Positions 52,776-61,071 of a stretch of 64,000 nt of DNA are shown here, one piece after another. The stretch spans positions 124,001-188,000 of the forward strand of contig NZ_CP154845.1 of NCBI RefSeq assembly GCF_047302285.1. The letters run 5' to 3'. This DNA comes from Robertmurraya sp047302285 (GTDB taxonomy: Bacteria > Bacillota > Bacilli > Bacillales > Cytobacillaceae). The notes under the pieces are model-generated. The model worked only from the letters and a program-made list of their open reading frames with translations. It made no database searches and was not told the origin of the DNA. The number at the start of each line of letters is the position of its first letter. The first letter of the stretch is position 1. Made by a program: the position numbers and the translations under genes.

Positions 52776-53594
52776 TTAATATATAATCTCCCGATTATCA
52801 TGATACCGCCCAATCGGTACGACAGAAGGTGAGCCCGAAATCGGATCTTTTATGACCGTACAATTTAGACCAAAAATCTCCTTTATTAAAGTATCAGTAA
52901 TCACCATTGATGGTTCTCCTTCTGCGACAAGATTTCCTTGATGCATGGCAAAAATATAGTCTGCATATCGTGCGGCAAGGTTGATGTCATGAAGGACCAT
53001 GACAATCGTCGTGCCGTATTTTCGGTTTAAGTCTGTGAGCAGATCGAGAATTTCGACCTGGTAGGTAATATCCAAAAAAGTGGTCGGTTCATCAAGAAAC
53101 AAAATATCAGTTTGTTGTGCTAATGCCATAGCAATCCACACGCGCTGTCTTTGACCACCTGATAGTTCATCAATATTGCGATTGGCAAGCTCTGTAATAT
53201 TCATGATTTCCATCGCTTCAGCAACAGCTTCATAATCCTTTTTCGTCCATCCACTAAACAAGGATTGGTGGGGAAATCTTCCGCGTCCAACTAAATCCGC
53301 TACTGAAATACCTTCGGGAACAATAGGAGATTGTGGCAATAGTCCAACGATTCGAGCCAATTCCTTTGACGGGATTTTGCTGATCGGCCTGCCATCAAGT
53401 GTGATTTTTCCAGAGGTCAGTTTAATCAGCCGAGCTAATGTTTTAAGAAGGGTGGACTTTCCACAGGCATTTGCCCCAATAATGACGCTTATTTTATTGC
53501 TGGGAATGGCAAGGCTTATATCGTGAATAATCGTTTTGTTCTCATAGCCAGCAACAATGTTTTCAGCCTCAAAAAGATGTGTCGGTTTCATCAT
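52776..53594 (-). CDS. Siderophore ABC transporter ATPase (FecE family)
   Basis: ATPase of 272 residues. It has Walker A GANACGKST (about 38-46, with Ala in place of the more usual Asn-Gly), signature LSGGQRQRVWIAMALAQ (about 143-159), Walker B ILFLDEPTTFLD and switch His VLHDINLAARYAD. It drives the permease pair encoded upstream on the same strand. Its start overlaps the end of the preceding permease gene (ATGATG). Substrate is a ferric siderophore by family and by the Fur sites before the operon. Confidence 0.9.
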   Translation of the reverse strand: MMKPTHLFEAENIVAGYENKTIIHDISLAIPSNKISVIIGANACGKSTLLKTLARLIKLTSGKITLDGRPISKIPSKELARIVGLLPQSPIVPEGISVADLVGRGRFPHQSLFSGWTKKDYEAVAEAMEIMNITELANRNIDELSGGQRQRVWIAMALAQQTDILFLDEPTTFLDITYQVEILDLLTDLNRKYGTTIVMVLHDINLAARYADYIFAMHQGNLVAEGEPSMVITDTLIKEIFGLNCTVIKDPISGSPSVVPIGRYHDNREIIY

Positions 53595-54622
53595 AAATCT
53601 CCCTTTCGATTCATGCGGATTAGCAAGTAGATTAGATACGGCGCTCCGAGTATTCCGGTGATGATTCCGACCGGGAATCGGACTTCAAAAGCAAATTGGC
53701 CGACTAAGTCTGCCGCCAAAACTAAATTAACGCCAACAAGCCCAGCCGGGATCATGTTTGATAATCCAACTCCTACTAGTCTTTTGGCAATTGGTCCGGA
53801 AAGGAAGGCGACAAAGGCAATTGGACCAGTGGTAGCAGTTGCAAGAGCGATCATACAGACAGAACTGACAATCAGTAAAATTCGGGCCTTGTCTGTATTC
53901 ACTCCGAGCGTAGTGGCAGATTGTTCTCCAAGCTCCAATATACTTAAATGTTTTCCTAGTGCTATGACAATCGGTGTACAGATGAAAACGGTAAGTACAA
54001 GAGGTGGAAGTTCATGCATTTGCGAGCCATTGAGGCTACCGCTGAGCCATCTGATTGCTGCTGGAATATCTTGTTGGGCACCTTTTAGAAGAAGATAGGA
54101 TATAAAGGCGTCTAGCATAGCTTGTATTCCGATTCCAATCAGAATTAAGCGCCCGATGGAAAATGTTTTTCCTCTCGATAAAAGATAGATTACGATAACG
54201 GTAGCAAGACCAGCGACAATTGACGCAATGGAAACAACTGCATTACTTGTATGAAGGATAAGAATGCAAAAAACGGCAGCCGCACTAGAGCCAGAAGTAA
54301 TCCCAATAACATTTGGATTTGCTAGCGGGTTTCGAAGCATCGTTTGAAAGATGTACCCACCGATCCCGAAAGCAAATCCAGCAAAAAGACCTGCTAGCAT
54401 TCGCGGTAAGCGGATCGTATTAACCGCAAAAGATACTCCTTTAATTTGCTCACCGGAAAGGGTTCGAATGACATCTTTAACCGGATAAATGGTGTTCCCC
54501 ATTAGGAGCATGGCGCAGCATAGGACGAGTGCAAGTACCGTAAGTACGGACGTAACAACAATCCATCTGCGTCGTCTCTGATTTCTACCTGACATAATAA
54601 ATTCAATAGAGTTATTTTTCAT
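53591..54622 (-). CDS. Siderophore ABC permease (FecCD/FhuG-like)
   Basis: Permease of 343 residues, about nine to ten helices, with FecCD motifs: IRLPRMLAGLFAGFAFGIGGYIFQ, NPLANPNVIGITSGSSAA and ATTGPIAFVAFLSGPIAKRLVG. It forms the channel with the permease encoded just upstream, whose stop overlaps its start by four bases. The motif content (GPIAKRL instead of VPH) suggests it belongs to a different transporter subgroup from the FeuC-like protein earlier in the window. Confidence 0.89.
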   Translation of the reverse strand: MKNNSIEFIMSGRNQRRRRWIVVTSVLTVLALVLCCAMLLMGNTIYPVKDVIRTLSGEQIKGVSFAVNTIRLPRMLAGLFAGFAFGIGGYIFQTMLRNPLANPNVIGITSGSSAAAVFCILILHTSNAVVSIASIVAGLATVIVIYLLSRGKTFSIGRLILIGIGIQAMLDAFISYLLLKGAQQDIPAAIRWLSGSLNGSQMHELPPLVLTVFICTPIVIALGKHLSILELGEQSATTLGVNTDKARILLIVSSVCMIALATATTGPIAFVAFLSGPIAKRLVGVGLSNMIPAGLVGVNLVLAADLVGQFAFEVRFPVGIITGILGAPYLIYLLIRMNRKGDL

Positions 54623-55659
54623 AATGAACGCACTTTCGCTTTCATAGCAATAATAATAAGTAACGGAGCGCCAATAAACGCTGTAACGACACCAACTTCA
54701 AGCTCTCCAGGACTTCCAATGAGCCTACCGAATACATCTGAAATCGTCAAAATGATCGCGCCTGAGAGAGCGGCCATTGGAATGATGTATCGTAAGTCGG
54801 GACCAAGGATTAGGCGAATGATGTGCGTGGCTAACAGTCCGACAAATCCAATCGGTCCTGCTAGAGCAGTAGTGGCTCCACACAAAAGAACTCCAGCAAG
54901 AGCGGCAATCAATCGAAGTGTTCCAGTTCGAACACCAAGTCCTGTCGCAACTTCATCCCCTAAAGCCAATGCATTGAGCGCTGATGCAGCAAGGATTCCA
55001 ATCACTAACCCAACGATCAGAAACGGAAGGAAAGTAGTGATTGAACTCCAGTTTCCTGAGCCTACGCTTCCTACTTGCCAAAACCGAAATTGGTCCATGA
55101 CATAAGAGCGAGGAATGATAATCGCACTGACGAGAGAAGAGAGGGCGGCACTTGTCGCTGCCCCTGCTAAGACAAGCTTAAGGGGCGTGGCACCCCCACG
55201 CCCCATAGAGCCGATCCCGTAAACGAAAATAGCGGTAATCATGGCCCCAACGATCGCTAACCAAATATATTGATTGGCTGTACTTATGTTTAAGAATGCA
55301 ATTCCACAAACAACAAATAATGATGCCCCTGTATTGACACCGAGTATGCTTGGGTCTGCAATGGGATTGCGGGTGACAGCTTGCATAAGCGCTCCTGAAA
55401 CTCCTAGTGCCGCTCCGCAAAATAAACTAAATACGGTTCGGGCAATTCTTTGCCGAACGACGTTAGCTCCATAGGAATCTACGTCTGGATGGAATAGACC
55501 AGCGATCAGTTCATCAAAACCAACTGATCGTGATCCTAGAACGAGTGATGCAATCACACATATACCAAGTAAGACTAGTGTTAGAACTAGAACCACAGGG
55601 AAATTCCGTGGCATATGTGAGTGAACGGGTTTGTCTTTTGAAACAGTTGAACTATTCAT
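54619..55659 (-). CDS. Siderophore ABC permease (FecCD/FhuB-like)
   Basis: Permease of 346 residues with FecCD features: VRQRIARTVFSLFCGAALGVSGALMQAVTRNPIADPSILGVNTGA-type region (about 65-110), ALAGPIGFVGLLATHIIRLILG and a C-terminal GVVTAFIGAPLLI. It overlaps the binding-protein gene upstream by eight bases and the next permease by four. The two permeases, ATPase and lipoprotein form a complete importer. Confidence 0.89.
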   Translation of the reverse strand: MNSSTVSKDKPVHSHMPRNFPVVLVLTLVLLGICVIASLVLGSRSVGFDELIAGLFHPDVDSYGANVVRQRIARTVFSLFCGAALGVSGALMQAVTRNPIADPSILGVNTGASLFVVCGIAFLNISTANQYIWLAIVGAMITAIFVYGIGSMGRGGATPLKLVLAGAATSAALSSLVSAIIIPRSYVMDQFRFWQVGSVGSGNWSSITTFLPFLIVGLVIGILAASALNALALGDEVATGLGVRTGTLRLIAALAGVLLCGATTALAGPIGFVGLLATHIIRLILGPDLRYIIPMAALSGAIILTISDVFGRLIGSPGELEVGVVTAFIGAPLLIIIAMKAKVRSL

Positions 55660-56725
55660 TTAACTTTTCAATAGCTCCTCCAATTAATTCAAGATATTCA
55701 TCAATGGTATACGCAATTGAAAGTGGATTTGGGTTACCGGAAGCGGCTAAAGGTGTACTGCCTCCAATAAACACAACAGAACCTCTTTCAATAGCTGGGA
55801 TTTTGCCAAGCAATGGATCAGCTTTTACTGCTTCATATAAACTTTCATCCCCATAGCCAATAATGATGTCAGCATCGTTCAAGATATCAGCATTTTCAGC
55901 ACTTAAATTCAATGAATAGCCTGTAGAATCTGTAATTTCATTCGTAATGCTTTCAGGGTATTCCATACCTAACTCGATTAGAAAAGCACCACGAGGGTCT
56001 GTCGGTGTATAAACATGTAATTTAGACATATCTTGAGCTGAGAAATTAACCCAGGCAATTTTCTTACCTTCCATTTGAGGATACTGACTTGCTTTTTCCT
56101 TAATGAGATTCTCGGTATCCTTAATGAGTTGTTCTCCTTCAGCTTTCATTCCCATCCCTGTGGCATTTAAAATAACTTGCTCTCGCCATGTCGTTACCCA
56201 CGGACTCGTTTGATAGGGAACAACGGGAGCAATTTGAGTTAGAATATCGTAATCTTCCTGAGTAATACCGGAGTATGCTGCCAAAATGACATCTGGGTTT
56301 GAATCTGAAATTGCTTCAAAATCAAGACCGTCTGTATCTTGAAAAACATTCGGATTATCTACACCTAGTTCTTTAAGCTTTTCTGCTGTCCAAGGTAAAA
56401 GGCCACTATCATCTTGAACGCCAAAATTAGCTGCCGAGAAACCTACAGGCACAACTCCTAGAGCAAGCGCAACATCATGATTTGCCCACTGAATTGTAGC
56501 TACCCGTTCAGGTTTGCTTTCGATCTCTGTTTTTCCAAAAGCATGCTCAATAACAATAGGATATTCTGAATTTTCCTCTTCGGCTGCGGGTGTTTCCGTT
56601 GTAGTTGTTTCGTTACTTTCATCATTATTCTTAGGTGAAGAGGCTTCTTCGCCTGAACATCCAGCTAGAAGGAGCATGAATATTGCTGTAATGAGTATAG
56701 CGATTAATTTTCGATTTGATTTCAT
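55652..56725 (-). CDS. Iron-siderophore substrate-binding lipoprotein
   Basis: Lipoprotein of 357 residues. Lipobox LLLAGCSG (Cys about residue 23), an acidic Ser/Thr/Glu linker (about 26-55), then a FepB/FecB-type class III binding fold (RVATIQWANHDVALALGVVPVGF; PDVILAAYSGITQEDYDILTQIAPVV). It captures a ferric siderophore whose identity cannot be read from sequence; it lacks the FeuA-specific segments. Two tandem Fur boxes lie upstream, so iron starvation should induce the four-gene operon. GAGAAGGATGAG precedes the ATG. Confidence 0.89.
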   Translation of the reverse strand: MKSNRKLIAILITAIFMLLLAGCSGEEASSPKNNDESNETTTTETPAAEEENSEYPIVIEHAFGKTEIESKPERVATIQWANHDVALALGVVPVGFSAANFGVQDDSGLLPWTAEKLKELGVDNPNVFQDTDGLDFEAISDSNPDVILAAYSGITQEDYDILTQIAPVVPYQTSPWVTTWREQVILNATGMGMKAEGEQLIKDTENLIKEKASQYPQMEGKKIAWVNFSAQDMSKLHVYTPTDPRGAFLIELGMEYPESITNEITDSTGYSLNLSAENADILNDADIIIGYGDESLYEAVKADPLLGKIPAIERGSVVFIGGSTPLAASGNPNPLSIAYTIDEYLELIGGAIEKLNE

Positions 56726-56837
56726 ATTTTCTCATCCTTCTCGTTATGATTATTTTTTGATCGTGCTGTTAATTATGTAGATTGCTAGAAAGGGAAGTAA
56801 GTATTCTATTATTGGCTCCTTTATCATCTATTTTTTT

Positions 56838-56874
56838 TGAGAATGATTTTCAATTTCAATGATAATCATTCTCA
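56838..56874. promoter_or_regulatory. Tandem Fur boxes before the siderophore operon
   Basis: TGAGAATGATTTTCA (56838-56852) and TGATAATCATTCTCA (56860-56874) each match the 7-1-7 Fur consensus with one or two mismatches, 22 bases (about two helical turns) apart, so two Fur dimers could bind the same face. Confidence 0.88.
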
Positions 56875-57170
56875 TAATAAGTGTCAATGAAATAATTGTG
56901 TAAATTTTTAGACGGGGTTATTTCTTTTCAAATTAATGGTTAAAATTCTAATTTGCTAGCATATGGGAGGATCTTTCAGGATCCAAAAGGATATGTAAGG
57001 ATAGGACAGTTCATATGGTCTCATCACAAAATATGATGATGTAATAAGAATTTTCCGAAAATTTAAGGTTTGAGTAAATGTATCAGCCCATAATATAATA
57101 TTCATCATAGAATCACTTTCATCCTAGAATTTAAATTCCTCAGTTGAATTTTCTCTGGAAGGTGGGATGT
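56875..57170. other. Intergenic region before the recombinase gene
   Basis: AT-rich, no ORF. A purine-rich stretch near 56966-57008 has three GGAT-type repeats (GGATCTTTC, GGATCC, AAGGATATG, AAGGATAGG); meaning unknown. No attachment-site duplication could be recognised. Confidence 0.4.
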
Positions 57171-58001
57171 ATGAAGAAAATATTGAAGCAATACGAAGAC
57201 TATTTAAAGAGAAAGGAAAAAGAAGAAAGCACAACAAAGATGTATGTTCATGTGATGAAACAGTTTCAATTGTGGCTAGAATCGAAACAAAAACGACTAG
57301 AACATCTCACTGAAAATGATGTCTATCAATTTCGAGAGCACTTAATAAAAAAAGGAAACAAAATTGCCACGATTAATAAATTGATTTCAATCTTACGTTC
57401 TTTTTTAGTATGGGCTACTAAAAATAACTACGTTCAAATGAATATACCGGAAAATCTTCGCCTTTACGAAGAACGAAAAGAACCCTCAGTTACATGGCTC
57501 ACTGCCGAAGAAGAAACGCTACTTCTACAAACTCTATCTAAAGAGAAGAACCCTTTCAAAAAGGCCCGTAATGAAGCCCTTATCCATGTATTACTGTATT
57601 CAGGATTACGAATAGAAGAAATTAGTAATCTCCACACTGATGCAGTCACAACGAAAACCATTCAAATTTTTCATGATGGAATTTTATCGAGAGAGATCCC
57701 TTTAATTAAACATGTAGTGGAAAAACTAGAGACTTGGATCGATATTAGGAACTTAACTGGTAAACCAGTTTATCTTAATAGTCCTTATTTGTTTGTGACA
57801 GAACGTTCAGGAAAAATGCAGTCACGTTCTATTCAATTTGTCATTGAAGTGTATAGTGAAAAACTAGGATTTCCGATTACCTCAAAAATATTGAGAAATA
57901 CGTATTGTAGAAGATTAGTGGAAGACGGATATTCGGTGGAGCAAGTGAAACAATATGCTGGTCATAAATCAATCACAACCAGCTATAAATACTTTTCATG
58001 A
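57171..58001 (+). CDS. Tyrosine-type recombinase/integrase, atypical catalytic residues
   Basis: Protein of 276 residues. The N-terminal SAM-like core-binding domain (about 1-90; YEDYLKRKEKEESTTKMYV) and C-terminal catalytic domain (about 105-276) are complete. Conserved are Arg in YSGLRIEEI (about 147-155), Arg in KILRNTY, His in AGHKSITTS and the terminal Tyr in YKYFS. Position II of the HxxR box is Lys (SKILR), and the usual GKGxK Lys is not evident in HDGILSREIPL. Activity may be altered. No other phage or conjugative genes flank it; an osmolyte transporter operon follows 38 bases later. ATG at 57171 follows GGAAGGTGGG. Confidence 0.82.
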   Translation: MKKILKQYEDYLKRKEKEESTTKMYVHVMKQFQLWLESKQKRLEHLTENDVYQFREHLIKKGNKIATINKLISILRSFLVWATKNNYVQMNIPENLRLYEERKEPSVTWLTAEEETLLLQTLSKEKNPFKKARNEALIHVLLYSGLRIEEISNLHTDAVTTKTIQIFHDGILSREIPLIKHVVEKLETWIDIRNLTGKPVYLNSPYLFVTERSGKMQSRSIQFVIEVYSEKLGFPITSKILRNTYCRRLVEDGYSVEQVKQYAGHKSITTSYKYFS

Positions 58002-58039
58002 TTGATTTATAAAATAAAAGAATTATAGGAGGAAACACA

Positions 58040-58948
58040 TTGAAAAAAATAATAGTAATTGTATTTGCAGTAATGTTTGTTTTCGGTCTTGCTGCTTGTG
58101 GAAATAGTGCAGGTGGCGAAGCTGAGCCTGGAAAAATTGTTGTTTCAGGTAAAGAGTTTACTGAACAAATCATTCTGACTCATATTATGGCTGAGTATAT
58201 TAAAGCGAAAACAGATATAGATGTTGAAGTAAAAGAAGCATTAGGTGGAGTTTTTGTCTTACAAGAAGCGATGAAAAAAGGCGATATTGATATGTATGTA
58301 GAGTATACAGGGACAGGCTTTTTAAATGTCCTAAATCATGAATATCAACCAAATCAAAGTCCTGATGAGATCTATGAAGCTACGAAAAAAGGGTATGCAG
58401 AGGAATTCAATATTGCTTGGTTAGAATCTTTAGGATTTAACAATACGTATGCGTTAGGGTTAAGAGGTGAACTCGCTGATGAATTGGGATTAGAAACATA
58501 CTCAGATCTGACAGATGTATCACCAGACTTATCATTCGGAGCGGATCCAGAGTTCTTTGAAAGAGGAGACGGATTTGATGCATTATCGGAAGCATATGGC
58601 TATGAATTTGGTGTAAAGAGAAATATTGATCCAGATCTCCAATATACAGCAGCAAAAGATGGAGAGATTGATATTATTACGGCCTTTTCGACTGACGCAA
58701 GGATTGACCAGTACAATCTAACGGTGTTAGAAGATGATCAAGAATTCTTCCCACCCTATTTTGCTGCACCGATTATCCGACAAGAAGTAATAGATGCGAA
58801 CGAAGGGCTTGAAGAAACAATCAATGAATTAGCTGGTACTTTATCTGATGAACGTATGAGAGAGTTAAATGGTCGTGTGAATATAGATAAAAAAGAACCG
58901 AAAGATGTCGCGATTGAATTCTTAAAAGAAGAGGGATTAATAGAATAG
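58040..58948 (+). CDS. opuCC: Glycine betaine/choline-type substrate-binding lipoprotein (OpuCC-like)
   Basis: Lipoprotein of 302 residues (lipobox FGLAAC, Cys about residue 20) with the OpuAC-type binding fold: GKEFTEQIILTHIMAEYIKAK-like opening, VLQEAMKKGDIDMYVEYTGTG (about 70-90) and a DPDLQYTAAKDGEIDIITAF segment near 200. It binds a quaternary-amine osmolyte such as glycine betaine, choline or carnitine. It precedes the ATPase and permease genes, an order differing from the OpuCA-CB-CC-CD order of B. subtilis. GGAGG precedes the TTG/ATG region; start at 58040. Confidence 0.85.
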   Translation: MKKIIVIVFAVMFVFGLAACGNSAGGEAEPGKIVVSGKEFTEQIILTHIMAEYIKAKTDIDVEVKEALGGVFVLQEAMKKGDIDMYVEYTGTGFLNVLNHEYQPNQSPDEIYEATKKGYAEEFNIAWLESLGFNNTYALGLRGELADELGLETYSDLTDVSPDLSFGADPEFFERGDGFDALSEAYGYEFGVKRNIDPDLQYTAAKDGEIDIITAFSTDARIDQYNLTVLEDDQEFFPPYFAAPIIRQEVIDANEGLEETINELAGTLSDERMRELNGRVNIDKKEPKDVAIEFLKEEGLIE

Positions 58949-58964
58949 TCATTTGCTAATTAGA

Positions 58965-59008
58965 CGTAAAAGAGCTGTGTTACTACAAAAGTACACAGCC
59001 TCTTTTAT
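58965..59008 (+). terminator. Attenuator-like hairpin in the osmolyte operon
   Basis: AAAAGAGCTGTGTTACTAC pairs imperfectly with GTACACAGCCTCTTTT, followed by a T-rich end; it should favour more binding-protein than ATPase mRNA. Confidence 0.6.
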
Positions 59009-59062
59009 AGGATGTTTTTGCAAAAAGGAATTTAGAAATTTGAAACCGAAAGAGGTAACAAT

Positions 59063-60196
59063 ATGATTAAATTTGAAAATGTGACGAAGAAATACGAAGG
59101 TGATTTCGTGGCATTAAACAATATCAATTTGCAGATTAATAAAGGAGAACTGGTCACACTCATTGGTCCGAGTGGATGTGGGAAAACAACAACGATGCGG
59201 ATGATTAATCGCCTAAATGAACCGACGACAGGGAAAATTTTTATCAATGGTGAAGATATATCGCAAATTGACCCTGTTGAATTGAGACGAAACATTGGCT
59301 ATGTCATTCAACAGATCGGTCTATTTCCCCATATGACGATTGAACAAAATATCGCTCTCGTTCCAAGACTAAAGAAATGGGACGAAGCAAGATATCGTAA
59401 AAGGGTAGACGAACTACTAGATTTAGTTGGATTGGATCCTTCTACATTTAAGCCTCGTTTTCCTTCAGAACTGAGTGGAGGACAGCAACAGAGAATCGGG
59501 GTTATTCGTGCTCTTGCAGCAGAGCCTGAAATTATTCTAATGGATGAGCCATTCAGTGCCTTGGATCCGATTAGTAGGGAGCAGCTTCAAGACGATATTG
59601 TCAGTTTACAAGAAGAGATTCAGAAAACGATCGTTTTTGTCACCCATGATATGGATGAGGCGATAAAAATTGCTAACCGCATCGCCATTATGAAAGATGG
59701 GGAGATCGTACAGCTTGATACTCCAGATAAAATTTTACGACATCCTACCAATGATTTTGTCAAAGGATTTATCGGAGAAGATCGTTTAAACCAAGGTTCT
59801 GCTATGATGCCATCGGTCACAGAGCTCATGCATTCCAATGTTGTCACAACTTCACCGAAGCGTGGATTAGCAGAAGCATTCAGGCTTATGAAGGAAAAGA
59901 AGGTCGATAGCTTATTTATTACCGACAAAACAAAAACATTCTATGGTGCCGTATCACTTAAAACATTGGATGAAAACTATAAAAATGAGAATCTAACAGT
60001 TGCTGATATTATGCAGTCAGATATTAAAACGCTCACGGCTGATGCGGTCGTATCAGATGTCGCAGAACTTTTCCATGGAAGCGATATAGGAACGATTCCC
60101 GTTTTAGAAGAGAATAAGCTTATTGGGATTGTGACTCGCTCTAGTATGATGAGAGGCCTTGCGGAATGGAATCATAGTAGTGGAGGGAATGAGTGA
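59063..60196 (+). CDS. opuCA: Osmolyte ABC transporter ATPase with CBS domains (OpuCA-like)
   Basis: ATPase of 377 residues. It has Walker A GPSGCGKTT (about 34-42), signature LSGGQQQRIGVIRALAAEP (about 136-154), Walker B IILMDEPFSALDP and switch His in VTHDMDEAIK. The C-terminus (about 255-370) carries two CBS domains (DSLFITDKTKTFYGAVS; IGTIPVLEENKLIGIVT) that in OpuA-type systems regulate activity by ionic strength or nucleotides. It belongs with the binding protein and permease on either side. Confidence 0.9.
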   Translation: MIKFENVTKKYEGDFVALNNINLQINKGELVTLIGPSGCGKTTTMRMINRLNEPTTGKIFINGEDISQIDPVELRRNIGYVIQQIGLFPHMTIEQNIALVPRLKKWDEARYRKRVDELLDLVGLDPSTFKPRFPSELSGGQQQRIGVIRALAAEPEIILMDEPFSALDPISREQLQDDIVSLQEEIQKTIVFVTHDMDEAIKIANRIAIMKDGEIVQLDTPDKILRHPTNDFVKGFIGEDRLNQGSAMMPSVTELMHSNVVTTSPKRGLAEAFRLMKEKKVDSLFITDKTKTFYGAVSLKTLDENYKNENLTVADIMQSDIKTLTADAVVSDVAELFHGSDIGTIPVLEENKLIGIVTRSSMMRGLAEWNHSSGGNE

Positions 60197-60197
60197 T

Positions 60198-60833
60198 ATG
60201 GATTTAATTAATACGTTTATGAGTCGTAAATCAGATATTTGGGTAGCCTTTCAAGAACATATATTTTTAGCGGGGATTGCTATGATTATTGCGATTGCTA
60301 TCGCCGTCCCACTAGGAATTATTTTAACAAGATATAAAAAATTTGCCGAACCCATTATTGGCGTAACAGCCATTATTCAAACAGTACCGAGTCTTGCATT
60401 GCTTGGATTTATGCTCCCCATTTTTGGAATTGGAAAAGTTCCGGCCATTATCGCCTTAACGCTTTATGCACTTCTTCCTATTTTACGAAATACGTATACC
60501 GGAATAATTGGGGTGGACCCAGCACTTGTCGATGCCGGAAAAGGAATGGGCATGACTTCCAGACAAATTTTATTTATGGTGGAATTGCCACTGACGCTAC
60601 CAATCCTGATGGCCGGTATCCGTACCGCTACCGTACTCACCATTGGAGTGGCGGCTCTTGCGACCTTTATTGGTGCAGGTGGATTAGGGGATTTAATTAC
60701 ACGCGGATTAAATGTTATGGATAAAAACCTTATTCTAGCTGGGGCCATACCTGCAGCCATATTAGCCATTGTATTCGACTTTGCTTTAAAGAAACTCGAG
60801 GATAAAGTAACACCGAGAGGGTTGAAGTCTTAA
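60198..60833 (+). CDS. opuCB: Osmolyte ABC transporter permease (OpuCB-like)
   Basis: Permease of 212 residues with about five to six helices and the ProW/OpuCB EAA-loop region (ALVDAGKGMGMTSRQILFMVELPLTL, given here around residues 112-137). It is the only permease gene in the operon, so the channel is probably a homodimer, unlike OpuC which has OpuCB and OpuCD. ATG at 60198 follows GGAGGG at ten bases; an in-frame ATG at 60189 is too close to that site. It starts two bases after the ATPase stop. Confidence 0.88.
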   Translation: MDLINTFMSRKSDIWVAFQEHIFLAGIAMIIAIAIAVPLGIILTRYKKFAEPIIGVTAIIQTVPSLALLGFMLPIFGIGKVPAIIALTLYALLPILRNTYTGIIGVDPALVDAGKGMGMTSRQILFMVELPLTLPILMAGIRTATVLTIGVAALATFIGAGGLGDLITRGLNVMDKNLILAGAIPAAILAIVFDFALKKLEDKVTPRGLKS

Positions 60834-60848
60834 TATTGAGTTGCGTTT

Positions 60849-60876
60849 TGGGAGGCATCGTAAACACGATGCCTCC
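60849..60876 (+). terminator. Hairpin after the osmolyte operon
   Basis: GGAGGCATCGT/ACGATGCCTCC perfect 11-bp stem with a four-base loop; only a weak T tail follows, so termination may be partial. Confidence 0.6.
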
Positions 60877-61037
60877 GATTATAGACAAACTCAAAATGAT
60901 TGATTTTTCGCTTGCATTCTTTTTTCTTAAAACCACCCCATCTAAAAGTAGCTATATTTGCAGCTAGTATGCTTGAATTGTTGAATCTCTTTCTACTGCG
61001 GAAGGGTTTAATGGACGGAAACTGCAGGAATTAAGAA

Positions 61038-61070
61038 AGATGAGATCTGCTAGTTAGATCTCATCTTTTG
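61038..61070. terminator. Terminator of the MFS gene
   Basis: AAGATGAGATCT/AGATCTCATCTT stem next to the minus-strand MFS stop; flanked by A and T on either side, so it may act in both directions. Confidence 0.75.
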
Positions 61071-61071
61071 G

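Noticed and set aside
57171..58001. Prophage or integrative element with this recombinase as marker
   Set aside because: No other phage, relaxase, tRNA gene or direct repeat attachment sites could be seen within the window.
58040..60833. EgtUV ergothioneine transporter
   Set aside because: EgtU fuses permease and binding protein; here the binding lipoprotein and permease are separate genes.
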